Source: JBNKDD01 sp050288085
Lineage (GTDB): Bacteria > Chloroflexota > Anaerolineae > Aggregatilineales > UBA3940
Reading direction: 5' to 3'
Assembly: GCA_050288085.1 (NCBI GenBank)
Contig: JBNKDD010000008.1
Location: forward strand, 1-49,693
DNA length: 49,693 bases
The notes under the pieces: model-generated
The model's input: the letters and a program-made list of their open reading frames with translations, nothing else
What the model was told of the DNA's origin: nothing
Database searches by the model: none
In this document: positions 33,476 through 43,309 of the stretch, piece by piece
How the letters are laid out: the number at the start of each line of letters is the position of its first letter
Numbering within the stretch: position 1 is the stretch's first letter
Position numbers and translations under genes: made by a program

Positions 33476-34477
33476 ATGTCCCGTCGCGTTACTATGGCCG
33501 ATGTCGCACGTGAGGCTGGGGTCTCAATGATGACTGTTTCACGTGTGGTCAATAACAAAGAAGGCATCAGCGACTCAACCCGTGTCCGCATTCAAGAAGT
33601 TATTGAGCAGTTAGGCTATCGACCTAGCAACATTGCACGCGGTCTGGTAACGAAGCAAACCGGCACACTTGGGCTGGTTGTTCCAGATAACGCGAACCCC
33701 TTCTTCTCTGAGGTGGCACGAGGTGCAGAACATGTAGCTTATGAGAATGGCTACAATGTTTTCCTCTGCAACACCGAAGAAGACAGACTGCGGGAACTAA
33801 CCGTACTACGGTCACTTGAAGAGAAACGAGTTGATGGGGTGGTGGTGTGCAGTTCGCGACTTGATGAGGAAGAACTACGCAATGCCTTAGCTCACTATCC
33901 CGCCGCCGTACTGGTCAACCGCGAGCCTGTTATTGAAGGCAGCGGTGTCGTGCAAGTAGACGATGAGGCGGGTGGCCGGATATTAACCCAACATCTTATC
34001 GAATCCGGTCACCGCAAAATTGGTTTCCTGGCCGGGCCTTCTTCTTCTTACAGTAGAGAACTGAGGTGGAAAGGCTACCAAGATGCCTTGAGTGCCGCCG
34101 GGCTAGATTGTCACCCCGAATGGATTCACCCTTGCTCCCCAATAGTAGAGGGGGGCCGCGAAGCCGCTTCCAAACTGTTATCGACCCATCCAGAACTTAC
34201 GGCTTTGTTCTGTTTTAACGATCTTGTCGCTGTTGGTGCATTACAAGCTTGCAGCGCCCTGAACCTGTCTGTCCCCGATGATATAGCGATTGCCGGTTGC
34301 GATGATATTCCGCTTGCCGCTCTGGTCAACCCGGCATTGACGACCTGTCATGTACCACGCTATGAACTGGGTGGACAGGCTATGAGGTTACTGCTGGATC
34401 ATATACATGATTGTTCAGAGGGTTGTGAGTCGGTCACATTTCGACCCACACTCATTAAACGGGCCAGTGCGCCTTAA
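33476..34477 (+). CDS. LacI-family transcriptional regulator
   Basis: DNA-binding repressor of 333 residues. The N-terminal helix-turn-helix reads VTMADVAREAGVSMMTVSRV followed by the hinge region; the rest is a periplasmic-binding-protein-like sensor domain (LGLVVPDNANPFFSEVARG, then AGPSSSYSREL, and FCFNDLVAVGAL). The effector is probably a uronate or a pathway intermediate, inferred from the downstream genes. The start ATG 33476 follows GAAGGAAAG; an in-frame ATG at 33428 overlaps the -10 box and would translate the operators, so it is rejected. It is the first gene of the locus and lies just downstream of its own likely operators. No second copy of the operator motif is seen before the next gene. 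Confidence 0.9.
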   Translation: MSRRVTMADVAREAGVSMMTVSRVVNNKEGISDSTRVRIQEVIEQLGYRPSNIARGLVTKQTGTLGLVVPDNANPFFSEVARGAEHVAYENGYNVFLCNTEEDRLRELTVLRSLEEKRVDGVVVCSSRLDEEELRNALAHYPAAVLVNREPVIEGSGVVQVDDEAGGRILTQHLIESGHRKIGFLAGPSSSYSRELRWKGYQDALSAAGLDCHPEWIHPCSPIVEGGREAASKLLSTHPELTALFCFNDLVAVGALQACSALNLSVPDDIAIAGCDDIPLAALVNPALTTCHVPRYELGGQAMRLLLDHIHDCSEGCESVTFRPTLIKRASAP

Positions 34478-34704
34478 CCACAACTGCCTTACAAAAAGGG
34501 AGGGGGATATCGAGCAGAAATACTGAATAGTTACACATACATTGACCTCAACTCGGGATTCACAAAGCAGCCAACAATGAAGTCATTCTCGAAAAGGGTA
34601 GTTCCGTGAAAGTTTTCAATATTATAGAAACCTGACCCGGAACCTGTGAGTAGGTCCTTTCGCCCAAGGGCTCTGCTTGAGAATAAAAATTGGAGGACTA
34701 GAAA

Positions 34705-36627
34705 ATGCTTCGCTTGAAAGCAAGTTCCACCTGGAAATTTGCGATTGTATGTATCTTGATAGCGGTCTTTGTGCTAACAGCATGTAAAGCTGCCGAACCG
34801 GAACCAGAGCCAGAACAGCCTGCCGCATCAGCCAATGAGGCTCCCATGCTTGCAGAGATGGTATCAGCCGGGGATTTACCGCCTCTTGCTGAACGTCTGC
34901 CCGCCGAGCCTCTGGTCGTCGAACCGATTGACGGTATCGGCCAATATGGCGGAACCTGGCACCGGGCATTCCTCGGCGTGAAGGACTTCCATGCCCTGGG
35001 ACGGCTGATCTATGAGTCCGTTCTGCGTTGGCCGCGTGACCCCAAAGACCCGGTCCAGCCTGGTATGGCAAAGGAATGGGAATGGTCTGCGGATGGGACC
35101 GAACTCACCATCTACTTCCGCGAGGGGCTGAAATGGTCTGACGGTGAACCCTTCACCGTAGACGATGTGATCTTCTGGTGGGAAGATATCGAGAACGACG
35201 AGAACATCACCGCAGCGGTCCATGGGGAATGGATTGTCGCTGGCGAACCGATGAAGCTTGAGAAGATCGATGATAGCACCATCAAACTGATCTTTGCTGC
35301 CCCGAATGGTCTTGCCGAAACTGTTGGTTTAGCCTTCCATGGCTGCCAGTGGCCGCTGGGCTTTGAGCGTTTTGGCTTCTTCGCCCCCCGGCACTATCTT
35401 GAGCAATACCATCCCAAGTACAACGAAGAAGCAACCTATGAGGAATTTGAAGAGAAAGCCTTCAACTTCAATACCGAGCTTCCGGTTATGTATGCCTGGA
35501 AGGTTGCTGAGTGGGATGCCGGTGCGACCGAAATGGTTGCCGAGCGTAACCCCTACTACTGGAAAGTCGATCCAGATGGCAATCAACTGCCCTACATCGA
35601 CCGCATCCACTACACCCTGGTAGAAGATAACGAAGCCGTCAACCTGATGGCTATCGCTGGGGAGCTGGATATGCAGCATCGCCGCATTGATTTCGGTAAG
35701 TACACCGTTTATCAGGAAAATGCTGAGGCGGGTGGCTACCACACCCTGTTGTGGAGTACGGCCCAGGCCTCGACCATTACCCTCTTCCCGAACCAGAGCT
35801 TTGACGATCCGCAGTACCGCGAACTGATGCAGAATCTCCAGTTCCGGCAAGCGCTGTCGTTGGCAATTGACCGCAAACTGATCAACCAGGTTGCTTTCCT
35901 GGATCAGGGTATCCCCCGCACGATCACTGTGGTACGCGATTCGCCATTGTTCCAGGAAGATATCGAAGAATACTATGCCGAGTTTGATCCAGAAGCTGCA
36001 AAGGCCCTACTGGACGAAACCGGATTGGTCATGGGTGATGATGGATTCTACACCTTTGAAGATGGTACACCGGTTGAACTGATCGTTGAAGGGACCGATG
36101 CCGTTTCAGGTGCCAGTATCGACGCTCTGGAATTGGTGGTTGATGGCTGGAATGAGATTGGCCTCAAGACCGTTCTGGAAATCACCTCGCGTGATATCTA
36201 CTGGCCGCGTGCCGGTGCGAATGAGGTCATGATTGCAACCTGGGAAACTGACCGTGGTCTGGTTCCGATGGTTGACCCGATCTACCAGTTCCCGTTCGAT
36301 GATCGCTCCTGGATGGGCCCGGCCTTTGGTGTTTGGTACCACTCTGGTGGAGAGATGGGTGAGGAACCCCCCGACAGCCTCCTGGCCGTGATGGAGCTGT
36401 ATGATGATTACAAGGCCAGCGTTGATCCAGCGGAGCAGTTGGAAATCGGAAAGCAAATCGTCAAGGAATCAACGGAAGGTCTGTTCACCATTGGTACGGT
36501 GGGTATGAGCCCCGGTCTCGTGGTTGTTAAGGATAACTTCCATGGCGTGGCAGAGGAACATACGTCAGACTGGATAGTTTTCACACCAGGCACGATGGAC
36601 CCGCCACAATTCTGGATTGAACAATAA
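34705..36627 (+). CDS. ABC importer substrate-binding lipoprotein, family 5 (SBP_bac_5)
   Basis: Extracytoplasmic solute receptor, 640 residues, lipid-anchored through Cys27 (VLTAC), then an acidic/Pro linker. The fold matches family 5 receptors of Opp/Dpp systems: ESVLRWPRDP near the start, LTIYFREGLKWSDGEPFT and VDDVIFWWEDI, a mid-region RQALSLAIDRKLIN, and the family's large size. Family 5 receptors bind peptides, but in Thermotoga and related lineages several bind oligosaccharides. Because uronate genes follow, oligo-uronides are the likely ligand (inference). GGAGGA at 34692-34697 gives a strong start. A stem-loop just after the gene may favour high expression relative to the permeases. 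Confidence 0.85.
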   Translation: MLRLKASSTWKFAIVCILIAVFVLTACKAAEPEPEPEQPAASANEAPMLAEMVSAGDLPPLAERLPAEPLVVEPIDGIGQYGGTWHRAFLGVKDFHALGRLIYESVLRWPRDPKDPVQPGMAKEWEWSADGTELTIYFREGLKWSDGEPFTVDDVIFWWEDIENDENITAAVHGEWIVAGEPMKLEKIDDSTIKLIFAAPNGLAETVGLAFHGCQWPLGFERFGFFAPRHYLEQYHPKYNEEATYEEFEEKAFNFNTELPVMYAWKVAEWDAGATEMVAERNPYYWKVDPDGNQLPYIDRIHYTLVEDNEAVNLMAIAGELDMQHRRIDFGKYTVYQENAEAGGYHTLLWSTAQASTITLFPNQSFDDPQYRELMQNLQFRQALSLAIDRKLINQVAFLDQGIPRTITVVRDSPLFQEDIEEYYAEFDPEAAKALLDETGLVMGDDGFYTFEDGTPVELIVEGTDAVSGASIDALELVVDGWNEIGLKTVLEITSRDIYWPRAGANEVMIATWETDRGLVPMVDPIYQFPFDDRSWMGPAFGVWYHSGGEMGEEPPDSLLAVMELYDDYKASVDPAEQLEIGKQIVKESTEGLFTIGTVGMSPGLVVVKDNFHGVAEEHTSDWIVFTPGTMDPPQFWIEQ

Positions 36628-36642
36628 GAAATAGATGGCACA

Positions 36643-36671
36643 GTGAGGAGGGCTTAAAAAACCCTCCTCAC
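36643..36671 (+). promoter_or_regulatory. Stem-loop after the binding-protein gene
   Basis: GTGAGGAGGG (36643-36652) pairs perfectly with CCCTCCTCAC (36662-36671) around a 9-base loop. No T-run follows, so it may stabilise the upstream mRNA or act as a partial terminator rather than a full stop. Confidence 0.55.
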
Positions 36672-36726
36672 TCCCAAAAGGGTGTGAACCTGATCACATT
36701 AACTTAAGGCGGTTAAGTCTCTATCC

Positions 36727-36781
36727 GACATTGTAGGGGCAAGTGTTGTCCTTAACCTGGGTGACCAGCCCCTACAATGTC
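36727..36781. repeat. 14-bp inverted repeat ending in GTAGGGGC (dispersed-repeat type)
   Basis: GACATTGTAGGGGC (36727-36740) and GCCCCTACAATGTC (36768-36781) are perfect complements with a 27-base loop. The GTAGGGGC core resembles small intergenic repeats seen in several bacterial phyla; this is from memory and only one copy is in the window. Confidence 0.6.
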
Positions 36782-36865
36782 CAGATTATTGGGGGATTTG
36801 CGTTTGCGTTGTATCTATTCCCTGATGCCAGCTTAACCCCCATATTTTCTCAGGGGTATCCGGTT

Positions 36866-37849
36866 ATGATTGCCTATATTCTAAGGCGGATTGCAGGGAT
36901 GATCCCTACAATCATCGTCGTATCCATCATTACATTTATCATTATCCAACTGCCGCCCGGTGATTTCTTCACCACGCTGCAAGCCGAGATAGCAGAAACC
37001 GGCGGCGGACAGGATAAAGAGACGGTCAAGCTCATGCAGGAACGCTACGGCCTGAATGAGCCATTAACAGTTCAATACTTCCGCTGGATCTCGGGTTTTC
37101 CGAGAGGGGACTTTGGTTGGTCCCTGGAATGGAACAGCCCTGTTCTGCCATTGGTGCTTCAGCGGCTGGGCTACACCTGCCTGGTTGGAGGACTGTCACT
37201 GGTCTTTATGGCAGTAGTTGCCATCCCGATTGGAATCTACTCGGCAACGCACCAATATTCGATTGGTGACCATGCTCTGTCATTCCTCGGATTTCTGGGA
37301 TTGTCTTTACCAGGTTTCCTGCTGGCGCTGCTCTGGATGTTCCTGGGGATTGTCGTACTCCGCATCCCGGTGGGGGGGGTGCAGGCAATAGAATTTGCCG
37401 GTGAGCCAATGAGTGTTGCAAAAGCATTGGACTACCTTAATCACCTCTGGCCCCCGGCGGTGATTCTCGGTTTAGCCAGCACCGCCCAACTTCAACGTAT
37501 TATGCGGGGCAATTTGTTAGATGTTTTGGGTCAGCAGTACATCACCACCGCCCGCGCCAAAGGTCTCAGCGAAAGAAAAGTCATCAATAAATACGGCGTG
37601 CGCGTGGCGATCAACCCGCTGATCAGCGTGATGGCGATGGAGATACCTAAGATCATTTCTGAATCAACTATCGTGGGTATCGTGATGTCAATTCCGACTA
37701 CCGGCCCGCTCCTGCTCCGCGCCCTTCTTAGCCAGGATATGTACCTGGCCGGAACCTTCTTGTTGTTCATGAGTCTGCTGCTCATGATCGCAAACCTATT
37801 AGCTGATATTGCCCTGGCCTGGGCTGACCCAAGGATTGTATACACATGA
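36866..37849 (+). CDS. ABC importer permease, OppB/DppB type
   Basis: First inner-membrane permease of the importer, 327 residues. It begins MIAYILRRIAGMIPT and has about six membrane segments. The C-terminal region carries the ATPase-coupling motif (ITTARAKGLSERKVINKYGVR). The start is ATG 36866, the standard OppB N-terminus; an upstream in-frame start at 36743 would add 41 residues translated through the inverted repeat and is unlikely. The stop codon overlaps the start of the second permease (ATGA), so the two are translationally coupled and should form a heterodimer. Confidence 0.85.
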   Translation: MIAYILRRIAGMIPTIIVVSIITFIIIQLPPGDFFTTLQAEIAETGGGQDKETVKLMQERYGLNEPLTVQYFRWISGFPRGDFGWSLEWNSPVLPLVLQRLGYTCLVGGLSLVFMAVVAIPIGIYSATHQYSIGDHALSFLGFLGLSLPGFLLALLWMFLGIVVLRIPVGGVQAIEFAGEPMSVAKALDYLNHLWPPAVILGLASTAQLQRIMRGNLLDVLGQQYITTARAKGLSERKVINKYGVRVAINPLISVMAMEIPKIISESTIVGIVMSIPTTGPLLLRALLSQDMYLAGTFLLFMSLLLMIANLLADIALAWADPRIVYT

Positions 37850-39021
37850 TCGACTACGAAGCACAATCCAAGGAATTATTCGAGCTGTATGAGCAGCATG
37901 CAGGCACGATTAAGGATGTAGCGGAAGCTGAGACAGATGATGAATCACTCGAAGCTATCTATGCGGCTTCTCAGTGGCAGCTCATATGGCGGAAATTCAT
38001 CCGCAACAAGGTCGCTATTGTCGGGGGGATTATCATCCTGCTTTACTATGTATGTGCGCTGTTTGCGGGCTTTGTAGCACCTTACACACTTTCCAGCCGA
38101 TTCGCAAAATACATTCACATGCCCCCACAGCGAGTGCATCTGTTCCACGATGGAAAGTTCATACCCCATGTCTACGATGTCGACTTAGAGGTTGATGAGA
38201 ACCTGCGAAAAATCTATACGCCTAACCCTGATGTTGTCATCCCGCTCCATTTCTTTGCGAGGGGTGAAGAATACAAACTCTTCGGGTTAATTGAGACGGA
38301 TGTACATCTATTCCAGACTTCAGAGGGAATCGTCGCCTTGTTGGGAACCGACCGGCAGGGACGCGATATGTTCTCGCGGGTGCTTTATGGAAGCCAGGTC
38401 TCGCTCACCATCGGTTTGCTGGGCGTGCTGATGAGCCTCACTTTCGGGTCGGTGTTGGGTATTGTCTCAGGTTATTACGGGGGATGGATTGACGAATTGA
38501 TCCAGCGCCTGATCGAGTTGGTTCGCTCTTTCCCGGCTATTCCCCTGTGGATGGCTCTATCGGCAGCAGTCCCTCCTCACTGGCCGCCGTTGCGTACCTA
38601 TTTTGTCGTGACGCTGATCCTGTCATTGATCGGCTGGACGTGGCTGGCACGCCAGCTTCGGGGAAAGGTGCTGTCCCTGCGTAATGAGGAATTCATCCTG
38701 GCCGCCAAACTATCCGGGGCAAGCGATGCCCGGATCGTTTTCAGGCATCTTATCCCGGCAACCTTCAGCCACATTATTGTGGTTTCAACACTGGCAATGC
38801 CCGCCATGATCCTGGCAGAAACGGCCCTGAGTTTCCTGGGATTGGGCCTCCGGCCCCCGATTACCAGTTGGGGAGTGCTTCTTAGTGAAGTCCAGAACCT
38901 CCAATCAATAGCCCTTTATCCCTGGGTATTTACTCCGGCACTGGCTATCGCTATTGCCATTCTGGCGTTCAACTTCCTGGGCGATGGTCTGCGTGACGCC
39001 TCCGATCCATATACGGTGTAA
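37846..39021 (+). CDS. ABC importer permease, OppC/DppC type, with extra periplasmic segment
   Basis: Second permease, 391 residues, longer than the usual 280-310. An N-terminal cytoplasmic segment and first membrane helix (about 60-80) are followed by an unusually long extracytoplasmic region (about 85-175, with MPPQRVHLFHDGKFIPHVYD and LFGLIETDVHLF), then the canonical core GTDRQGRDMFSRVLYGSQVSL and coupling motif EFILAAKLSGASDARIVFRH. This long insertion occurs in some oligosaccharide-type Opp systems. It overlaps the first permease by 4 bases; the first ATPase gene begins 5 bases after its stop. Confidence 0.85.
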   Translation: MIDYEAQSKELFELYEQHAGTIKDVAEAETDDESLEAIYAASQWQLIWRKFIRNKVAIVGGIIILLYYVCALFAGFVAPYTLSSRFAKYIHMPPQRVHLFHDGKFIPHVYDVDLEVDENLRKIYTPNPDVVIPLHFFARGEEYKLFGLIETDVHLFQTSEGIVALLGTDRQGRDMFSRVLYGSQVSLTIGLLGVLMSLTFGSVLGIVSGYYGGWIDELIQRLIELVRSFPAIPLWMALSAAVPPHWPPLRTYFVVTLILSLIGWTWLARQLRGKVLSLRNEEFILAAKLSGASDARIVFRHLIPATFSHIIVVSTLAMPAMILAETALSFLGLGLRPPITSWGVLLSEVQNLQSIALYPWVFTPALAIAIAILAFNFLGDGLRDASDPYTV

Positions 39022-39026
39022 GCCTC

Positions 39027-40046
39027 ATGACTAACAACCAGCACACAATTATCAAAGTTGACGATCTTAAGACCTACTTCCATACCCTGGATGGGGTTGT
39101 CCGGGCAGTAGATGGGGTTTCTCTTGAAATCAAAGCAGGGGAAACCCTGGGCGTGGTCGGTGAGTCTGGCAGTGGCAAGAGTGTGACCGCCTTTACGATT
39201 CTCCGGCTGCTGCCGAAGAAGACCAGCGAGATCGTCCAGGGTGAGGTTCTCTTCGACCGGGGGGATGGCAACCCACCGATTGACCTGACACAAGTTGATC
39301 CGAATGGTAATCTTATTCGCGACATCCGGGGGAATGAGATCGCGATGATCTTCCAGGAGCCACTGACCTCATTCTCTCCGGTACACACCGTTGGTGACCA
39401 GATCGCCGAAGCGGTTGAACTCCACCAGGGGGTCGATAAAGCAGAGGCCAGGGAACGGGCCATCTACATGCTGGAGCAGGTTGGGATCGCCAACCCGAAC
39501 CAGCGCTTTGACGAATACCCGCATCAATTTTCCGGCGGAATGCGTCAGCGGGCCATGATCGCGATGGCTCTATCCTGTAACCCATCGCTGCTGATTGCTG
39601 ATGAGCCGACGACCGCCCTCGACGTGACGATCCAGGCCCAGATTCTCGAATTGATGAAATCACTTCAGGATGAACTGGGAATGGCTATCATGATTATCAC
39701 CCACAACCTGGGGGTGATCGCCGAGACTGCCGACCGGGTGGACGTGATGTACATGGGACGGGTGATGGAAAGCGGAGATGTCCGTACTATCTTCCACCGT
39801 CCTCTCCATCCCTACACGGTGGGATTATTGCGGTCTATTCCAAAACTGGGGGCTGAGATGAAAGAGCGCCTCCGGCCAATCCCCGGCAGCGTCCCTGATC
39901 CCTATTCTGTACCGCAGGGGTGCGCATTCTATCCACGCTGCCTCGCACCGAAATCGCCTGCCTGCATGGTAGAAGTACCTCTTGTCGAAATAGAACCCGG
40001 CCATAAAGTGCGCTGCACGTTATATACCCAGGGTGGTGGCGCATGA
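39027..40046 (+). CDS. ABC importer ATP-binding protein, OppD/DppD type
   Basis: First ATPase of the importer, 339 residues. GESGSGKSVTAF (Walker A), FSGGMRQRAMIAMAL (signature), LLIADEPTTALDVT (Walker B with D-loop) and MIITHNLG (switch His) are all intact. The C-terminal oligopeptide/dipeptide extension carries the Cys motif CAFYPRC. It couples ATP hydrolysis to transport through the two permeases. It overlaps the next gene by 4 bases (ATGA). Confidence 0.9.
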   Translation: MTNNQHTIIKVDDLKTYFHTLDGVVRAVDGVSLEIKAGETLGVVGESGSGKSVTAFTILRLLPKKTSEIVQGEVLFDRGDGNPPIDLTQVDPNGNLIRDIRGNEIAMIFQEPLTSFSPVHTVGDQIAEAVELHQGVDKAEARERAIYMLEQVGIANPNQRFDEYPHQFSGGMRQRAMIAMALSCNPSLLIADEPTTALDVTIQAQILELMKSLQDELGMAIMIITHNLGVIAETADRVDVMYMGRVMESGDVRTIFHRPLHPYTVGLLRSIPKLGAEMKERLRPIPGSVPDPYSVPQGCAFYPRCLAPKSPACMVEVPLVEIEPGHKVRCTLYTQGGGA

Positions 40047-41077
40047 ACGAAGTTGAGAAAAACGACATGGAACAGCCAAATCCCATCTTGATGGAAGTCA
40101 AGAATCTAAAAAAATATTTTCCGATCCAGCGTGGTTTCGTCCGGCAGACGGTCGGTCACGTCAAAGCCGTGGACGGGGTAAATTTCTTCATCCGTGAGGG
40201 GGAAACGCTGGGGCTGGTTGGTGAGTCGGGTTGTGGCAAAACGACGACAGGCCGCCTGATCCTGCGGGCTATCGAGCCAACAGCGGGTGAGGTACTGTAT
40301 CGCCGCCATGGGGGTCTGGTCAACGTGGCCTCAGTTCGACGCAGAGAGCTAAAAGCCCTCCGGCGCGAGATGCAGATCATCTTCCAGGACCCGTTCTCCT
40401 CACTCAACCCCCGTATGACGGTGATGGACATTGTCAGCGAACCCCTGGTGATTCACAACGTTGCCAGTGGATCGGAACTCAAGACTCAGGTACGAGAACT
40501 GCTTGAGGCCGTCGGACTCAAGGCTCAGCACATGAATCGCTACCCGTATGCGTTCAGCGGGGGGCAGCGCCAGCGGATCGGTATTGCGCGGGCATTAGCC
40601 CTGCGGCCCCGGCTGATCATCGCCGACGAGCCGGTATCGGCGCTGGACGTGTCGATCCAGGCCCAGGTCATCAACCTGCTGGAAGACTTGCAGCGGGAAT
40701 ACGGCCTGACCTACCTGTTCATCGCCCACGACCTGTCTGTGGTTGAGCATATCAGCGACCGGGTGGCAGTGATGTACCTCGGCAAGGTGGTTGAACTGGC
40801 CGAATCCGGTGAGCTTTACGCCAACCCAATCCATCCTTACACCGAGGCACTGCTCTCAGCCGTGCCACATACCGATCCCGATCAGACCAGCAGCCGGATT
40901 CTGCTGCCGGGTGACGTGCCCAGCCCCTCGAATCCACCACCGGGTTGCAAGTTCCACCCACGCTGTCGCTACGCTAAGGATATCTGCTCACAAGAGATTC
41001 CTGAATGGCGCGACATGGGTGGCGATCACTGGGTGGCCTGTCATTTTGCAGGCGAATTAGACCTGGCCGGTATCTAA
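40043..41077 (+). CDS. ABC importer ATP-binding protein, OppF/DppF type
   Basis: Second ATPase, 344 residues. GESGCGKTTTGRL (Walker A), FSGGQRQRIGIARAL (signature), LIIADEPVSALDVS and LFIAHDLSV show an active ATPase; the C-terminal extension has CKFHPRCRYAKDIC. It should pair with the OppD-type subunit. Overlap with that gene suggests fixed stoichiometry. The URO-D family genes start 16 bases after its stop, keeping importer and enzymes in one transcription unit. Confidence 0.9.
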   Translation: MNEVEKNDMEQPNPILMEVKNLKKYFPIQRGFVRQTVGHVKAVDGVNFFIREGETLGLVGESGCGKTTTGRLILRAIEPTAGEVLYRRHGGLVNVASVRRRELKALRREMQIIFQDPFSSLNPRMTVMDIVSEPLVIHNVASGSELKTQVRELLEAVGLKAQHMNRYPYAFSGGQRQRIGIARALALRPRLIIADEPVSALDVSIQAQVINLLEDLQREYGLTYLFIAHDLSVVEHISDRVAVMYLGKVVELAESGELYANPIHPYTEALLSAVPHTDPDQTSSRILLPGDVPSPSNPPPGCKFHPRCRYAKDICSQEIPEWRDMGGDHWVACHFAGELDLAGI

Positions 41078-41093
41078 CCGAGGTAAAAGCACG

Positions 41094-42158
41094 ATGATGC
41101 CCGCTGCACCATTCCTACCCGTTGAACTCGTCTTTAATCCCCATTGGTGGAATCAGACGGCGGGCATTTCTTTTGATCAGGCATTCTACCTGGATGCCGA
41201 AACACGCATTCAGAACGATGTGACGATGCGCCGGGTGCTGCATGAGCGCTTTGGCGACCTGGGGTTGGGCGAGGAAAATCCACAACCTCGCCCGGTCATC
41301 GGATCGATGCATGTAGCCGGTGGGTTTGTGATCCCGGCCCTGCTGGGCGCGGAGATCGATTTTGTGCCGGATGCGGCCCCCCAACCCAAACCGGTTGACC
41401 TGTCGATAGAGCAAATCCAGGCTCTCGAAAAACCGGTCTTTCGCCAGATGTGGCCGATGGCCCAGATTCTGGCCGATATGGGCTCGTTGGAAGCAGAGTA
41501 TGGCTATGTAGTCGGCGATCTGAATACCGATGGCTTGTTGAATGCGGCCTATCATTTATACGGCCAGCAGCTTTTCCTCGACTTCTACCAGTCCCCTGAT
41601 CGAGTCCGGTGGCTGCTTGAGTGGATCGGGGAGCTAATCGTTGATGTGGCACTGGCGATCCGGGAGCGGACGGGGAGCTGTTCGATCTCCGTTAACCGGA
41701 TGGTCGAGCGGGTTGATCCGGGGCTGTTCCTCCACGCGAACTGCTCGGTTCAGATGATCTCACCGAAAAGCTACCGCGAGATTCAATTACCCATCGAGCA
41801 GCGGATGGCGGAGCGGATCCAGCCCTATGGTGTCCATCACTGCGGGGACAACCTGCACCGGATCGCGCCGGTCTATGCGGAACTACCGGCGGTCTATTTT
41901 GATGTCGGCTGGGGGTCTGATGTGGCTTTATGCCGGGAAGCGCTGCCGGAAGCCTTTTTCAATCTGCGGCTCAGCCCGGTACGGATGCTGCAATGCACCC
42001 CCAAAGAGATCGCCGAGGATACCGAACAACTGCTGAAAGCCGCCGGGCCATTAGAGCGAGCAGGCGTATGCTGCATCAATATGGATCACGGCACACCGGA
42101 CGACAATATCTTCGCCATGTTTGAAGTCATTCAACGTTACCGAGGTTATGGCGCATGA
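41094..42158 (+). CDS. URO-D/methyltransferase-fold protein 1 (HHC plus Cys-Cys)
   Basis: A 354-residue member of the uroporphyrinogen decarboxylase superfamily, which also holds the zinc methyltransferases MtaA, MtbA and CmuA. It shows a probable metal motif VHHCGDN (His-X-Cys) and a C-terminal Cys pair RAGVCCINMDHGTP, the positions of the MtaA-type zinc ligands. The family N-terminal signature of true UroD (PvWxMRQAGRY) is missing, so haem synthesis is unlikely. Substrate unknown; a methyl transfer linked to methylated uronates is a hypothesis. ATG 41094 follows GAGG. The next URO-D gene starts in an ATGA overlap. Confidence 0.75.
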   Translation: MMPAAPFLPVELVFNPHWWNQTAGISFDQAFYLDAETRIQNDVTMRRVLHERFGDLGLGEENPQPRPVIGSMHVAGGFVIPALLGAEIDFVPDAAPQPKPVDLSIEQIQALEKPVFRQMWPMAQILADMGSLEAEYGYVVGDLNTDGLLNAAYHLYGQQLFLDFYQSPDRVRWLLEWIGELIVDVALAIRERTGSCSISVNRMVERVDPGLFLHANCSVQMISPKSYREIQLPIEQRMAERIQPYGVHHCGDNLHRIAPVYAELPAVYFDVGWGSDVALCREALPEAFFNLRLSPVRMLQCTPKEIAEDTEQLLKAAGPLERAGVCCINMDHGTPDDNIFAMFEVIQRYRGYGA

Positions 42159-43309
42159 ATTCGAGAGAACGATTACTGACCGCGCTTGATCACCGGGAAC
42201 CGGATCGCGTTCCCTTCGATCTGGGCAGTGTACAGGTCACAGGCATTCACAAGGTGGCCTATCGTAGTTTGCGTCAGGCGCTCGGTCTGCCGCCCATTGA
42301 CATCCAACTATGCGACTCGATCCAGCAGTTGGCCCTGCCGGACGAGGATCTGATCGAGCGGCTGGGGGTGGATGTCCGCGGGTTGTTCCCGCTCAACAGC
42401 CACAACTGGAACGTTCAGGAAGAAGATGCCGGGGACTATTGGGCCTATCACGATGAGTGGGGGATCACCCATCACCGGCCCAAACCGGATGGGTTGTATT
42501 ACAGCATTGTCCAGGTTCCCCTACCCGGACCTGAGATCACGGCACAGGATATCGAGAATCACAACTGGCCTGACATGGCCGATCCGCAGCGGATCGTGGG
42601 GTTATACGATCAGGCCAGACGATATCGCGAGGCCGGTTACGGCGTTGTACTCAAAGATCCCTTTGCCGGGATTTTCGAGATGTCACAGCGCATTGTCGGC
42701 ATGGAACGCTGCCTGATGATGATGGCTGCCGATAAACAGTTGATCGCCGTCCTGTTTGACAAAATGCTTGAACTCAAACTCGCCTTCTGGGAGATGGCGC
42801 TCCCCCGGTTGGCGGATGTGGTCGATGTGGTAACGGCAGCAGATGATTACGGGACGCAGGCATCACAGTTGATCTCACCGCGGATGTTCCGGGAGCAGTT
42901 GAAGCCCCGGCTAAAAACGCTTTTTGGGCGGATCAAGCAGCTTGCACCACAGGTCAGGCAGTTTTTCCATTCATGTGGCAACGTCCGCCCGCTGATCCCT
43001 GACTTTATCGAGATCGGCGTCGATATCTTGAACCCGGTGCATATCCGTGCCACGGGCATGGAGCCGGTTGCCCTGAAGCGCGAGTTCGGCGGTGAGCTGG
43101 TTTTCTGGGGTGGGGGCGTCGATACCCAGGGGGTGCTGCCGATAGGCACACCACAGCAGGTGAAAGACGATGTTCAGCGCAATATTGAAGCCCTGGCTCC
43201 CGGCGGTGGATATGTCTTTAACACTGTGCATAACGTTCAAGCAGACGTGCCCCCAGAGAACCTGTTGGCGATGTGGGAGGCACTACAGGATTTTGGAGTT
43301 TATGACTGA
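42155..43309 (+). CDS. URO-D/methyltransferase-fold protein 2 (HSC)
   Basis: A 384-residue protein of the same superfamily. It begins with the family pattern RERLLTALDHREPDRVPFD. The metal-type motif reads FFHSCGNVRPL (His-X-Cys). The usual C-terminal Cys is absent; the equivalent region reads FNTVHNVQADVPPENL, with a His that might replace it. It diverges strongly from the proteins before and after, so this is not a recent duplication. Function unknown. The ATGA overlap with its neighbour and the TGATG overlap with the next gene point to coordinated synthesis of all three. Confidence 0.75.
   Translation: MNSRERLLTALDHREPDRVPFDLGSVQVTGIHKVAYRSLRQALGLPPIDIQLCDSIQQLALPDEDLIERLGVDVRGLFPLNSHNWNVQEEDAGDYWAYHDEWGITHHRPKPDGLYYSIVQVPLPGPEITAQDIENHNWPDMADPQRIVGLYDQARRYREAGYGVVLKDPFAGIFEMSQRIVGMERCLMMMAADKQLIAVLFDKMLELKLAFWEMALPRLADVVDVVTAADDYGTQASQLISPRMFREQLKPRLKTLFGRIKQLAPQVRQFFHSCGNVRPLIPDFIEIGVDILNPVHIRATGMEPVALKREFGGELVFWGGGVDTQGVLPIGTPQQVKDDVQRNIEALAPGGGYVFNTVHNVQADVPPENLLAMWEALQDFGVYD

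Noticed and set aside
36743..36865. Earlier start for the first permease
   Set aside because: It begins in the loop of the inverted repeat and adds a stretch not found in OppB proteins.
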